Notes under the pieces: generated by a model
Seen by the model: only the letters and a program-made list of their open reading frames with translations
Told to the model about the DNA's origin: nothing
Database searches by the model: none
Shown: positions 30,942 to 38,627 of the stretch, piece by piece
How positions within the stretch are numbered: the first letter of the stretch is position 1
Layout: each line of letters opens with the position of its first letter
Program-made: the position numbers and the translations under genes
NCBI GenBank assembly: GCA_030428785.1
Contig: JAUIEF010000022.1
Span: 1-41,491 of the forward strand
Length of the DNA stretch: 41,491 nt
Direction of reading: 5' to 3'
DNA from: a bacterium
GTDB lineage: Bacteria > Planctomycetota > B15-G4

Positions 30942-31420
30942 GCGCGCGCGACACGCGCTTCGCGATCCGCGAGGACGACCTCTCGGGCGACGCCGTGCGC
31001 GCGCTGCTCGCCGAGCACCTCGCCGGCGTCGCGGCGCACTCGCCGCCCGAGGGCATCCACGCGCTGGACCTCGACGGGCTGCGGGCGCCGAGCGTCACGT
31101 TCTGGAGCGCGTGGGACGGCGCCGAGCTCGTGGGCTGCGGCGCGCTCCAGGAGCTCGACGCGACGCACGGTGAGGTGAAGTCCATGCGCACGGCGGCCGC
31201 GCACCTGCGGCGCGGCGTCGCGAGCGCGTTGCTCGAGCACCTCGTCGCGGTCGCGCGGGCGCGCGGCTACGCCCGGCTGAGCCTCGAGACCGGCGTGCAG
31301 CCCGGCTTCGAGCCCGCGCGCACGCTCTACGCGCGGCACGGCTTCGTCCGCTGCGGCCCGTTCGCGGACTACGTCGAGGACGGCAACTCGTTCTTCATGA
31401 CGCGCGGACTCGAGCGGTAG
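30938..31420 (+). CDS. GNAT-family N-acetyltransferase (YsnE/PaiA-like), apparent CTG start
   Basis: 160 residues from CTG 30938, which overlaps the preceding stop as CTGA. The conserved family N-terminus (RFAIREDDLSGDAVRALLAEHL) is in frame only if translation begins here; the first conventional start, GTG 30995, removes it. Other marks are LVGCGALQEL, GEVKSMRTAAAHLRRGVASALLEHLV and RLSLETGV ... GFVRCGPFADY. Close to the YsnE/PaiA type of small acetyltransferase; acceptor unknown. Confidence 0.84.
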   Translation: MSARDTRFAIREDDLSGDAVRALLAEHLAGVAAHSPPEGIHALDLDGLRAPSVTFWSAWDGAELVGCGALQELDATHGEVKSMRTAAAHLRRGVASALLEHLVAVARARGYARLSLETGVQPGFEPARTLYARHGFVRCGPFADYVEDGNSFFMTRGLER

Positions 31421-31436
31421 GCCGCCGCCGCGCGTC

Positions 31437-32978
31437 TCAGCGTCGCGCGTACGCCGCCCCCGGCTCGCTGCGGAAGCGCAGCGCCGCGGGCGCGCCGTCC
31501 GTCGCGCCGCCCTCGAAAGCCGCGACGTCGTCGTCGCCGAAGAGCGTCGTGCGGAAGGCGTCCGCGTCGTCGGCGAGCGGCAGGAGCGTCGAGGCCATGG
31601 GGCCCATCGTCATGCGCAGGCCGTCGTCCGTGCGCTCGACGGTGATCGTGCCGAACATCTCGTGCGCGTAGTCGCCGACGTAGGCGTCCCACGCGCGCGT
31701 CGGCGCGTCCGTCACGGGCGGCGGCGCGGGGCGCGACGCGAGCCGCTCCCGTGCCCCGGCGAGCTGCAGCCCGAGGTCCTCGAGCCGCCGCGCGTGCCGG
31801 ACGAGCGCGTCCCGCCGCCCGAGCAGCGTGTCGACGATCGCCGCGACGACGTCCTCCGCGAGCACCGCCGACGTCGAGCCGCCGTTGACGAGCACCGCCA
31901 CGCCGAAGCCGTGCTCCGGGAAGAACGCGGCGTTGCTGTAGTACCCGGCGAAGCCCCCCGGCCGGTGGAGCACCGTCTCGCCGTCGAGCGTGCCGATGTC
32001 CCAGCCGAGCCCCCACGCGTGCCGGACGTAGTGGAGGAACGTCCGCTCCTGCACGACCTGCGCGCGCTGCGTCTCGGCGATCACCTCGGCCGGCACGACC
32101 TGCTCGCCGTCGAGGACGCCGCCGGTGAGCTCGGCGAGCAGCAGCCGCGCGAGGTCGTCTGCGGTCGTGACGTGCCCGCCCGCCGGGCCCATGTTCGCGT
32201 CGCCCTTGCGCAGGTCGATGCGCTCGGGGCCGTGCGCGCCGTGCTCGTGCGGCATCGCGAGCTCGTCGGCGGGCACCTCCGAGATGTGCGCCGTCGTGCG
32301 CGTCATGCCGAGCGGCTCGAGGACCTCGCGCGCGACGACGTCGGTCCAGCCGCGCGTGCGCTCCCGGTCGAGGATCACGCCGACGATGTCGTAGCCGAAG
32401 TTCGTGTAGCGGAAGCTGCGCGGACCGGAGCGGACGTCGGCGAGCGCGTCGACGAAGCTGTCGACGGTGTACTGGCCGGTGAACGCGACGCGGAAACCGA
32501 GCGCGGGGTGGCTCAGTCCGTGCGTGTGCGTGAGCAGGTCGCGCACCGTGACGTCGTCGGCGTGCGCGTCGGCCGGCCAGGGCGCGTCGGGCAACGCCTC
32601 CGCGAGCGTCGCGTCGAGGTCCAGCTCGCCGCGCGCGTCGAGCCGCGCGGCCGCGAGGGCGGTGAGCGCCTTGGTCGTCGACGCGATGTAGAAGCGCGTC
32701 GTGCGCGTGACGGGGCGCCCCGTGTCGAGGTCCGCGATGCCGAAGCCGTCCGACCAGGTCCGACCGTCCGCGAACACGACGGCCACCTGGAGGCCCGGCG
32801 TCGCGTCGACGGCCAACGCCTCCTCGACGAGCGGGCGGAGGCGCGCGTCGAGGTCGTCGGCCACGTCGTCCGGCGCGCGGGACGCCGCGAGGGCGGGCGC
32901 CGGACCCACGGCGAGCGCGAGGACGGTGAGCGCGAGGGCGGCGAGCGCGGTGCGGGGACTGCGAGACGAGGCGTGCAT
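31437..32978 (-). CDS. Exported serine hydrolase, beta-lactamase/DD-peptidase (class C-like) family
   Basis: Leftward from ATG 32976-32978, which opens a signal peptide (about 1-32, ending PAPALAASR). 513 residues. The SxxK nucleophile motif is STTK (S100-K103), YxN is YTN (Y191-N193), and the KTG-like element is HRPGG. These define the beta-lactamase-related esterase/peptidase fold (about 40-390). A C-terminal beta-domain of about 120 residues (AWDAYVGDYAHEMFGTITV) resembles the lipocalin-like add-on of similar hydrolases. Whether it acts on peptides, esters or beta-lactams is open. Divergent from an AraC regulator that may control it. Confidence 0.9.
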   Translation of the reverse strand: MHASSRSPRTALAALALTVLALAVGPAPALAASRAPDDVADDLDARLRPLVEEALAVDATPGLQVAVVFADGRTWSDGFGIADLDTGRPVTRTTRFYIASTTKALTALAAARLDARGELDLDATLAEALPDAPWPADAHADDVTVRDLLTHTHGLSHPALGFRVAFTGQYTVDSFVDALADVRSGPRSFRYTNFGYDIVGVILDRERTRGWTDVVAREVLEPLGMTRTTAHISEVPADELAMPHEHGAHGPERIDLRKGDANMGPAGGHVTTADDLARLLLAELTGGVLDGEQVVPAEVIAETQRAQVVQERTFLHYVRHAWGLGWDIGTLDGETVLHRPGGFAGYYSNAAFFPEHGFGVAVLVNGGSTSAVLAEDVVAAIVDTLLGRRDALVRHARRLEDLGLQLAGARERLASRPAPPPVTDAPTRAWDAYVGDYAHEMFGTITVERTDDGLRMTMGPMASTLLPLADDADAFRTTLFGDDDVAAFEGGATDGAPAALRFRSEPGAAYARR

Positions 32979-33115
32979 GGAGGAGGTCCGCGGGGCGGGG
33001 GGCGGCGCGCGCCCGGCGGCGCGCATCCGTGGCGTCTCCGTGGATCCTGCCGGGGAGGCGGCCCGCGCGTCTTGAACGCGTGCAACATGGTGACCCCGCC
33101 CCGGCCGGACCGACC
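32979..33115. promoter_or_regulatory. Divergent control region between serine hydrolase and AraC regulator
   Basis: 137 bp separate the two starts. A lower-GC patch near 33070-33100 (cttgaacgcgtgcaacatgg) is the most likely promoter/operator area. No clear symmetric operator was found. Confidence 0.4.
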
Positions 33116-34000
33116 ATGGCACAGCGCATCGCGACACGGAAGACGCCCGACGGCGGCGAGGCCTGCCTCGTGCGCTACGAGCCCGGCGAGGTACACCCGC
33201 CGCACGGACACGCGCGCGCGTCGGTCTCGCTCGTGCTCGCGGGCGCGCTCCGCGAGGAGGTGCGCGGGCGCGGCGTCGACGCGCGCTGCCTCGAGCGGGT
33301 CGTCAAGCCCGCGGGCACCGTGCACGGCAACCGCTTCGGACCGCGCGGCGCGCTCGTCGTGCAGCTCGTGCCCGGCGCGGACGTCGAGCACGACGCGCGC
33401 GACGATCTCGCCCCGTTGCGCCGCTGGTCGTGGAGCGGGCTCGGTCCGCGCGCTCCGTGGCTCGCGCTCGTGCGGGCGCTCGCGGACGACGGCGAGGGCG
33501 CCGACGCGCACGCCGGTCCGGGCGTCGCCGCCGACGACGCCGGGACGGCCGCCCGCCGGGCGACGTCGGTCGACCTCGACGACGCGGCCGCCGAGGTGCT
33601 CGCCGCGCTCGACGACGACGCCCCGACGCGCGGGCCGCCGCCCGCCTGGCTGCGCGCCGCGCGCGAGCGGCTCGAGGAGGACGCGCACGCGCCGCCGTCC
33701 CTCGCCGCGCTGGCCGCCGAGCACGGCGTGCACCGCGTCCACCTCGCGCGCGCCTTCCGCCGACACTACGGCGCGTCGCCGACGGAGGTGCGCCTCGCCG
33801 CGCGCCTGCGCCGGGCCGCCGGGCTCCTCGCCGACGCCTCCGCGAGCCGGCCCGCCTCCGCCGTCGCGCTCGACGCGGGCTATGCGGACCAGGCCCACAT
33901 GTCGCGCGCGTTCCGCGCCGGCGTCGGCGCGACGCCCCGCGAGTTCCGGCGGCTCGTCAGAGGGCTGCTGCGCGACACGGGGCGCGGCGATCGCGCATGA
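33116..34000 (+). CDS. AraC-family transcriptional regulator
   Basis: ATG 33116; 294 residues. The N-terminal cupin-like sensing domain (about 1-110) contains YEPGEVHPPHGHARASVSLVLAG, with His residues on the barrel strand. The C-terminal double helix-turn-helix (about 190-290) contains SLAALAAEHGVHRVHLARAFRRHYG, then AVALDAGYADQAHMSRAFRAGVGATPREFRR, the second being the AraC signature. It likely regulates the divergent hydrolase or the VOC gene that follows by 28 nt. Ligand unknown. Confidence 0.9.
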   Translation: MAQRIATRKTPDGGEACLVRYEPGEVHPPHGHARASVSLVLAGALREEVRGRGVDARCLERVVKPAGTVHGNRFGPRGALVVQLVPGADVEHDARDDLAPLRRWSWSGLGPRAPWLALVRALADDGEGADAHAGPGVAADDAGTAARRATSVDLDDAAAEVLAALDDDAPTRGPPPAWLRAARERLEEDAHAPPSLAALAAEHGVHRVHLARAFRRHYGASPTEVRLAARLRRAAGLLADASASRPASAVALDAGYADQAHMSRAFRAGVGATPREFRRLVRGLLRDTGRGDRA

Positions 34001-34028
34001 TGGACGCCCGCCCCGAGAGGAGACCCCC

Positions 34029-34421
34029 ATGCGCATCCCGCCCGGCTTCCACACGCTCACGCCCTACCTCTTCGTCGAGGGCGCCGACCGGTTCATCGCG
34101 TTCCTCGTCGACGGACTCGGCGCCGAGGAGGTGCACCGCACCGTGCACGAGGGGCGCATCGCGAACGCGCACGTGCGCGTCGGCGACACGAGCTTCATGC
34201 TGAGCGAGGCGACGGACGGCTTCCCCGCGCTCCCCGCCTCGCACTACCTGTACGTCGAGGACGCCGACGCGTCGATGGCGCGCGCGGTCGGCGCCGGCGC
34301 GACGGAGCTCATGCCCGCCATGGACATGGACTACGGCGACCGGCAGGGCGGCGTGCGCGACGCCTGGGGCAACCTCTGGTGGATCTCGCAGCGCCTGGTC
34401 GACGGGCCGTACGAGGCGTGA
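34029..34421 (+). CDS. VOC-family protein, PhnB-like
   Basis: ATG 34029 with GAGGAGA upstream; 130 residues. A single glyoxalase-like pair of modules: TLTPYLFVEGADRFIAFLVDGLGAEEVHR, AHVRVGDTSFMLSEA, YLYVEDADASMARAVGAGA and GVRDAWGNLWWISQR. The ending matches the PhnB/3-demethylubiquinone-methyltransferase-like subgroup. Substrate unknown. Its stop overlaps the next GTG. Confidence 0.87.
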   Translation: MRIPPGFHTLTPYLFVEGADRFIAFLVDGLGAEEVHRTVHEGRIANAHVRVGDTSFMLSEATDGFPALPASHYLYVEDADASMARAVGAGATELMPAMDMDYGDRQGGVRDAWGNLWWISQRLVDGPYEA

Positions 34422-34885
34422 CGCCCGCGAAGAAGGACCCGCTCGACGCGATCCGTCGGCACGCGGGGAAGAAGGCGGGCGTCGACGCTGGCACCGCGTG
34501 CACGCAGGACAGCTTCAAGGTCGGCGGCAAGGCGTTCCTCTACGTCGGCATGCAGGGCGGGCGCTGCAAGCTCATGCTCAAGCTCGGCGACTCGCTGGAC
34601 GACGCACGGACGCTCGCGAAGGCGCAGCCGGACCGCTTCGAGGTCGGCAAGACGGGCTTCGTGACCGTGCGCTTCCCGACCGACGACCCGCTGCCCGCGA
34701 AGCACTGGCGCGCCTGGATCGACGAGAGCTACGCCGTGGCGTCGGGCGGCGGCGCGAGGAAGGCGACGAGGAAGACGCCGACGTCCGCGAAGGCCGCTGC
34801 GAAGAAGAAGGCGGCGCCGGCCGCGAAGAAGGCCGCGCGCAAGAAGGCCGCCGCGAAGAAGACGTCCGCGCGCAGGAAGGCGTAG
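34418..34885 (+). CDS. MmcQ/YjbR-like (or DUF1801-related) protein with histone-H1-like basic tail
   Basis: GTG 34418 (GTGA overlap); 155 residues. Residues about 1-105 form a small alpha/beta domain (KVGGKAFLYVGMQGGRCKLMLKLGD, FVTVRFPTDDPLPAKHWRAWIDESY), most like the YjbR/MmcQ double-wing DNA-binding fold. Residues about 110-155 are almost entirely Lys, Ala, Arg and Thr in AAKK-type repeats, as in eukaryotic H1 and bacterial H1-like nucleoid proteins. DNA binding is therefore likely, function otherwise unknown. Confidence 0.78.
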   Translation: MTPAKKDPLDAIRRHAGKKAGVDAGTACTQDSFKVGGKAFLYVGMQGGRCKLMLKLGDSLDDARTLAKAQPDRFEVGKTGFVTVRFPTDDPLPAKHWRAWIDESYAVASGGGARKATRKTPTSAKAAAKKKAAPAAKKAARKKAAAKKTSARRKA

Positions 34886-34957
34886 CCTCGCGACCGTCGG
34901 CCCGGTCCGCGCCGACCCGGCCCGGTCCGCCCCGCCCCCGCGACGCGCGATCCGCGG

Positions 34958-34963
34958 TACCCT
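34958..34963 (+). promoter_or_regulatory. Possible -10 box TACCCT
   Basis: 32 nt before ATG 34996. Confidence 0.42.
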
Positions 34964-34995
34964 CGTGCACCGGGTCCCTTCCGAAGAGGAGCGTC

Positions 34996-36311
34996 ATGAC
35001 CGTCCCCGCGTCCCCGTCGCGCCGCCGCCTCCCGTGGCGGCGGCTGCCGCTCGCCCTCCTCGCCGCGTTCGCGCTGGGCGGCCCGGTGCTCGCCCAGGAG
35101 AACGGCGCCCTGCGCGTCGACGGGAGCGACAGCGCCCTGCGCATCCCGCAGCACCCGTCCCTCGAGCCGCTCGACGCGATCACGATCGAGGCGTGGGTCA
35201 AGGGCGAGGGCTCCGTCTCCCATGGCCGGATCATCCGCAAGGGGAGCCGCGTCGGGTACATGCTCTCGTGGTCGTTCCAGGCCCCGCGTCTCAGCGGCCT
35301 CCTGCACTGCGACGGGTTCAAGGTCGCCTACGACTCCGCGCTCAACTCGGAGTACCTCGGCGAGTGGCACCACCTGGCCCTCACGGGGCGCCCGCCGGCA
35401 TCATGAAGTTCTACGTCGACGGCGTGCTCGTCGGCATGGAGTCGGCGCCGTCCTGCTTCGACCACTCCGACGACCTCTGGTTCGGCGCGTACCAGGGCGT
35501 GACCGAGGAGTTCCAGGGAGAGATCGACGAGGTGCGGCTCTGGGACGTCGAGCGCACGCAGGAGGAGATCGCGTCGACGATGAGCCTGGCGCTCGAGCAG
35601 GCGCCGGGCCTGCTCGCCGTGTGGCACCTCGACGGCGACGGGAGCGACGCGGTCGGCGTCAACGACGGCACGCTGTTCGGCGACGCGGTGTTCGTGCCGT
35701 CGACGGCGCCCGTCGGGTTCTCCATCGACCCGCCGCTCGGGGACTGGGGCGGTGGGCAGGCCGTCCGGCTCTCCGGTCTCTACGGCACGACCGACCCGCA
35801 GCCGACGGTGCTGTTCGGCGGCATCCCGTCGCCCGCGGTCTCGCGCGTCGACTCGACCACGCTGCGGGCCATCGTGCCCCCGGGCCGCCGACCGGGCGAG
35901 ACGGTGATCGTCGAGGTCGTCGAGAGCGGCGCGCGGGTCTCCAGCGTGCAGCCGTACCTCTACACGCCGCACCTCACCGGCGACACGGACATCACCGTCG
36001 GCGCGGAGGGCACGCTCGAGCTGCTCTTCGACGCGCCGGCCCAGGTCGTCGTCGCGCGCGGTGAGCCCGTCGTCGCCGGCACCCCGTACAAGTCGTACGG
36101 ATGGCTCCTCGAGCTCCGCCGTCCCGTGGTCGTGTTCTCCGCGTCGGCGCCGACGCAGACGCGCCTCGAGATCCCGGTGCCCGTGCCGACGTCGCCGAGC
36201 GTGATCGGGACGACGATGATCTTCCAGGCGCTCGTGGGACCGCTGCTCGACGGCTCGAGCGCGTCCTTCACGAACGCCCACGCCGTCACGATCACGCCCG
36301 GCGAGGACTGA
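34996..36311 (+). pseudogene. Secreted LamG-IPT protein, interrupted by a -1 frameshift
   Basis: ATG 34996 (GAGGAG upstream) opens a signal peptide (LPLALLAAFALGGPVLAQ) and the first half of a laminin-G/concanavalin-like domain (ALRVDGSDSALRIPQHPSLE ... EWHHLALTG). The frame then hits TGA at 35404-35406. The second half (GIMKFYVDGVLVG ... GEIDEVRLWDVERT) continues in the -1 frame to 36311. It is followed by an IPT/TIG domain (GGGQAVRLSGLYG ... VLFGG) and a C-terminal beta module ending SFTNAHAVTI. One extra G in the GGGG run at 35385-35388 would restore LTGAPAGIMKFYVDG exactly. It may be a sequencing error, a real mutation or ribosomal slippage. The full product would be about 438 residues, cell-surface or secreted. 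Confidence 0.82.
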
Positions 36312-36450
36312 TCCGCGCTCGTCGTGCGGGGCGTCCGCATGGGCACGGCGTGACGACGCCCTGCGGTCCCGTGCGTATGGCGCGCGCGGCGGGGTCGGGC
36401 GATCTTCGGGGACGGCGATGCGCGGAGGCGGGGGGCGCGGAGGGTGCCCC

Positions 36451-36693
36451 ATGGACATCCAGCTCCTGAAGGACGTGCTGCTCTGGTCCGCCGTCATCGA
36501 GACGGGCCTGCTGCTCTGGTGGTTCGCCGTCTACCTCTGCTGCCGCGACCGGCTCCACCGGTTCCACGGCCGCTGGTTCCGCCTCACGCCGGAGCAGTTC
36601 GACGCGATCCACTACGCCGGCATGGCGTTCCTGAAGCTCACGATGTTCGTGCTGCACCTCGTGCCGTGGGTCGCGCTCCAGATCGTCACGTGA
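36451..36693 (+). CDS. DUF6868-like small membrane protein
   Basis: ATG 36451; 80 residues. The first helix (LLKDVLLWSAVIETGLLLWWFAVYL) and second (AGMAFLKLTMFVLHLVPWVALQI) flank a polar loop with HRFHGRWFRLTPEQFDAIHY. The 'WF-LT-EQFDAIHY-GMA-LK' pattern matches DUF6868 proteins as I know them. Function unknown. Confidence 0.75.
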   Translation: MDIQLLKDVLLWSAVIETGLLLWWFAVYLCCRDRLHRFHGRWFRLTPEQFDAIHYAGMAFLKLTMFVLHLVPWVALQIVT

Positions 36694-36741
36694 GGCGCGG
36701 GGCGGAGGCGCTCTCCCACACCGGCACGGCGCGGTGCGTGC

Positions 36742-36747
36742 TACGCT
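36742..36747 (+). promoter_or_regulatory. Possible -10 box TACGCT
   Basis: 40 nt before ATG 36788. Confidence 0.42.
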
Positions 36748-36787
36748 CGACCCGTCGCCGACGACGAGAAGAAGAGGAGCCGCGACC

Positions 36788-37249
36788 ATGACCGACCCCG
36801 TCCGGATCGAACGCCCGTGTGACCGCGCCTGGTCCTCGCTGTCCGGCGACGGCGTGCGCCGCTCCTGCGACGACTGCGACACGCACGTGCTCGACCTCCA
36901 CGCGCTCACCGACGAGGAGATCGCGGAGAAGCGCGCGGCGGGCGGCTTCTGCGGCGCGTACGTCGCCGACGCCGACGGGGCGTTCCGGCGCCCGGCGGGC
37001 ACGGGGCGCTCGTCGATCGCGGCGGCGGCCGCGGCGGTCCTCGCGCTGGTCGGCGCGTGCGGCCGCGCCGGCGAGCCCTCGACGGCGGATCCGGGAGAGG
37101 CGTCCGGCGAGCCGACGGCCGGGCACGGCGCCGCGACCGAGCCGAGCGGCACGTGCCCCGACTGCGGCGTGCATCACGACCACGGCAGCGGGAGCGCGCG
37201 CGTCGACGCGGACGCCGAGGCCGTCATCATCACGGGCTACCTGCGCTGA
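36788..37249 (+). CDS. Membrane protein with Cys-rich N-terminal domain and metal-binding-like tail
   Basis: ATG 36788 (AGAAGAGGAG upstream); 153 residues. The N-terminal cytoplasmic domain has PCDRAWSSLSGDGVRRSCDDCDTHVLDL. This 'C-W-L-G---R-C--C---V-DL' motif also occurs in many small bacterial membrane proteins and probably binds zinc. One membrane helix lies at about 76-95 (IAAAAAAVLALVGACG). The outer segment is acidic and ends with CPDCGVHHDHG, a second likely metal site. The ATG of the next gene overlaps its TGA (TGATG). Confidence 0.68.
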   Translation: MTDPVRIERPCDRAWSSLSGDGVRRSCDDCDTHVLDLHALTDEEIAEKRAAGGFCGAYVADADGAFRRPAGTGRSSIAAAAAAVLALVGACGRAGEPSTADPGEASGEPTAGHGAATEPSGTCPDCGVHHDHGSGSARVDADAEAVIITGYLR

Positions 37250-38157
37250 TGCCCGCCGCGACCGACGCGCCCGTCGTCGTCCGCAGCGCGCCGTTCCACG
37301 CGGCCGTGATCCGGCTCGAGCTCACGCACGACGAGCTCCGGACGGCCATGGGCCCCGCGATCGGCGAGGTGCTGCAGGCCGTCGCCGCGCAGGGGCTCGC
37401 GCCGACGGGTCCCGTGTTCAGCCACCACTTCCGGCACCCGACGACGACCTTCGACCTCGAGGTCGGCGTGCCCGTCGCGACGCCGGTGACGCCGAGCGGT
37501 CGCGTCGTCCCGACGGAGATGCCGGCGCGCACCGTCGCGCGCACCGTGCACCGCGGCGCGTACGAGGAGCTCGGTCCGGCGTGGGGCGCCTTCGAGGCGT
37601 GGCTCGGTTCGTCCGGGCACGAAGCGCACGACGACCTGTGGGAGTCCTACGTCGTCGGACCCGAGTCGGGCGACGACCCGACCACGTGGCGCACGGAGCT
37701 CAACCGCCCGCTGCGCGGCTTCGAGCGCGAGCTCGTGACGACGCGCGTCATCGACGCGCCGGCCGAGCGCGTGTTCGCCGCGTGGCTCGACGCGGACGTC
37801 CTCGCGCGCTGGTGGGGACCCGACGGCTTCCGCACGACCTTCCACGCGTTCGACGCGACGCCCGGCGGCCGCTGGCTGTTCACGATGCACGCGCCCGACG
37901 GCACCGACCACGCGAACGAGACGACGCTGCTCGAGGTCGACGCGCCGCGCCGGCTGCGCCTGAGCCACGACGTGCAGCCGCCCTTCGAGCTCGTCGCGAC
38001 CTTCACCGAGCGCGACGGCCGCACCGAGCTCTTCTGGCGGCAGGTGTTCCCGACGGCCGAGGCGGCCGAGCGCATCGCGGCCTACGCCGGCTCGGGCAAC
38101 GAGCAGACCCTCGACCGGCTCGAGGCGGTGCTGGCGGAGCGCCCGGCGACGACGTGA
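37249..38157 (+). CDS. GyrI-like effector-binding domain fused to an SRPBCC (AHSA1-like) domain
   Basis: ATG 37249, coupled to the previous stop; 302 residues. Residues about 5-155 are a GyrI-like/AraC-type effector-binding domain (LRTAMGPAIGEVLQAVAAQGL, then TVHRGAYEELGPAWGAFEAWL, ending WESYVVGPES--DP-TW-TEL). Residues about 160-300 are an AHSA1-type START domain (LVTTRVIDAPAERVFAAWLDADVLARWWGPDGF, ending with an FPTAEAAERIAAYAGS helix). Both halves are ligand-binding folds; no DNA-binding or catalytic domain is present. Neither ligand is known. The direct fusion is uncommon. Confidence 0.86.
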   Translation: MPAATDAPVVVRSAPFHAAVIRLELTHDELRTAMGPAIGEVLQAVAAQGLAPTGPVFSHHFRHPTTTFDLEVGVPVATPVTPSGRVVPTEMPARTVARTVHRGAYEELGPAWGAFEAWLGSSGHEAHDDLWESYVVGPESGDDPTTWRTELNRPLRGFERELVTTRVIDAPAERVFAAWLDADVLARWWGPDGFRTTFHAFDATPGGRWLFTMHAPDGTDHANETTLLEVDAPRRLRLSHDVQPPFELVATFTERDGRTELFWRQVFPTAEAAERIAAYAGSGNEQTLDRLEAVLAERPATT

Positions 38158-38194
38158 CGCGCCCGGCCGGAGCGCACGGACCCGAGGACCCGAC

Positions 38195-38608
38195 ATGACG
38201 GACCGCACCGGATCGACGCAGCCCGCGCCGCGCGACGCCTTCGACCCGGGCGAGACGCTGCTGTGCTTCGGGCGCGACGGCGCCGCGCGCGTCGTCGTCT
38301 GGGAGTCCGGGCCGCCGCCGCGCCTCGACGGGCTCGCCGTGAGCGCGCCGCTCATGGAGCGCGCGCCGCCGCACGCCGGCGAGCGTCACCCCGACGGCGA
38401 CGAGCTGCTCGTCCTGCTCTCCGGCCGCATCGAGGTCGTGCTCGAGGACGAGGCCCCGCCGCGCCGCGTCGAGCTCCGTCCCGGACAGGCGCTCGTCGTG
38501 CCGCGCGGCGTGTGGCACCGCGCGATCCTCCACGAGCCGAGCCGCGTGCTCCACGTGACGCCGGGTCCCGGCGGCGAGCACCGGCCGCTCGGGGGGGCGC
38601 CCGGCTGA
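38195..38608 (+). CDS. Cupin-domain protein
   Basis: ATG 38195; 137 residues. The single cupin barrel has metal-binding-like motif 1 GERHPDGDELLVLLSGRIEVV and motif 2 LRPGQALVVPRGVWHRAI. The His/Glu pattern supports a bound metal. Small cupins of this kind are sensors or isomerase-like enzymes, so no specific role can be given. It converges on the leftward gene at 38628. Confidence 0.86.
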   Translation: MTDRTGSTQPAPRDAFDPGETLLCFGRDGAARVVVWESGPPPRLDGLAVSAPLMERAPPHAGERHPDGDELLVLLSGRIEVVLEDEAPPRRVELRPGQALVVPRGVWHRAILHEPSRVLHVTPGPGGEHRPLGGAPG

Positions 38609-38627
38609 GGTCGGACGAGGCGCCCCG

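Noticed and set aside
31662..34028. Long rightward frame upstream of the PhnB-like VOC gene
   Set aside because: It is antisense to the serine hydrolase, whose active-site motifs are intact, and overlaps the AraC gene in another frame.
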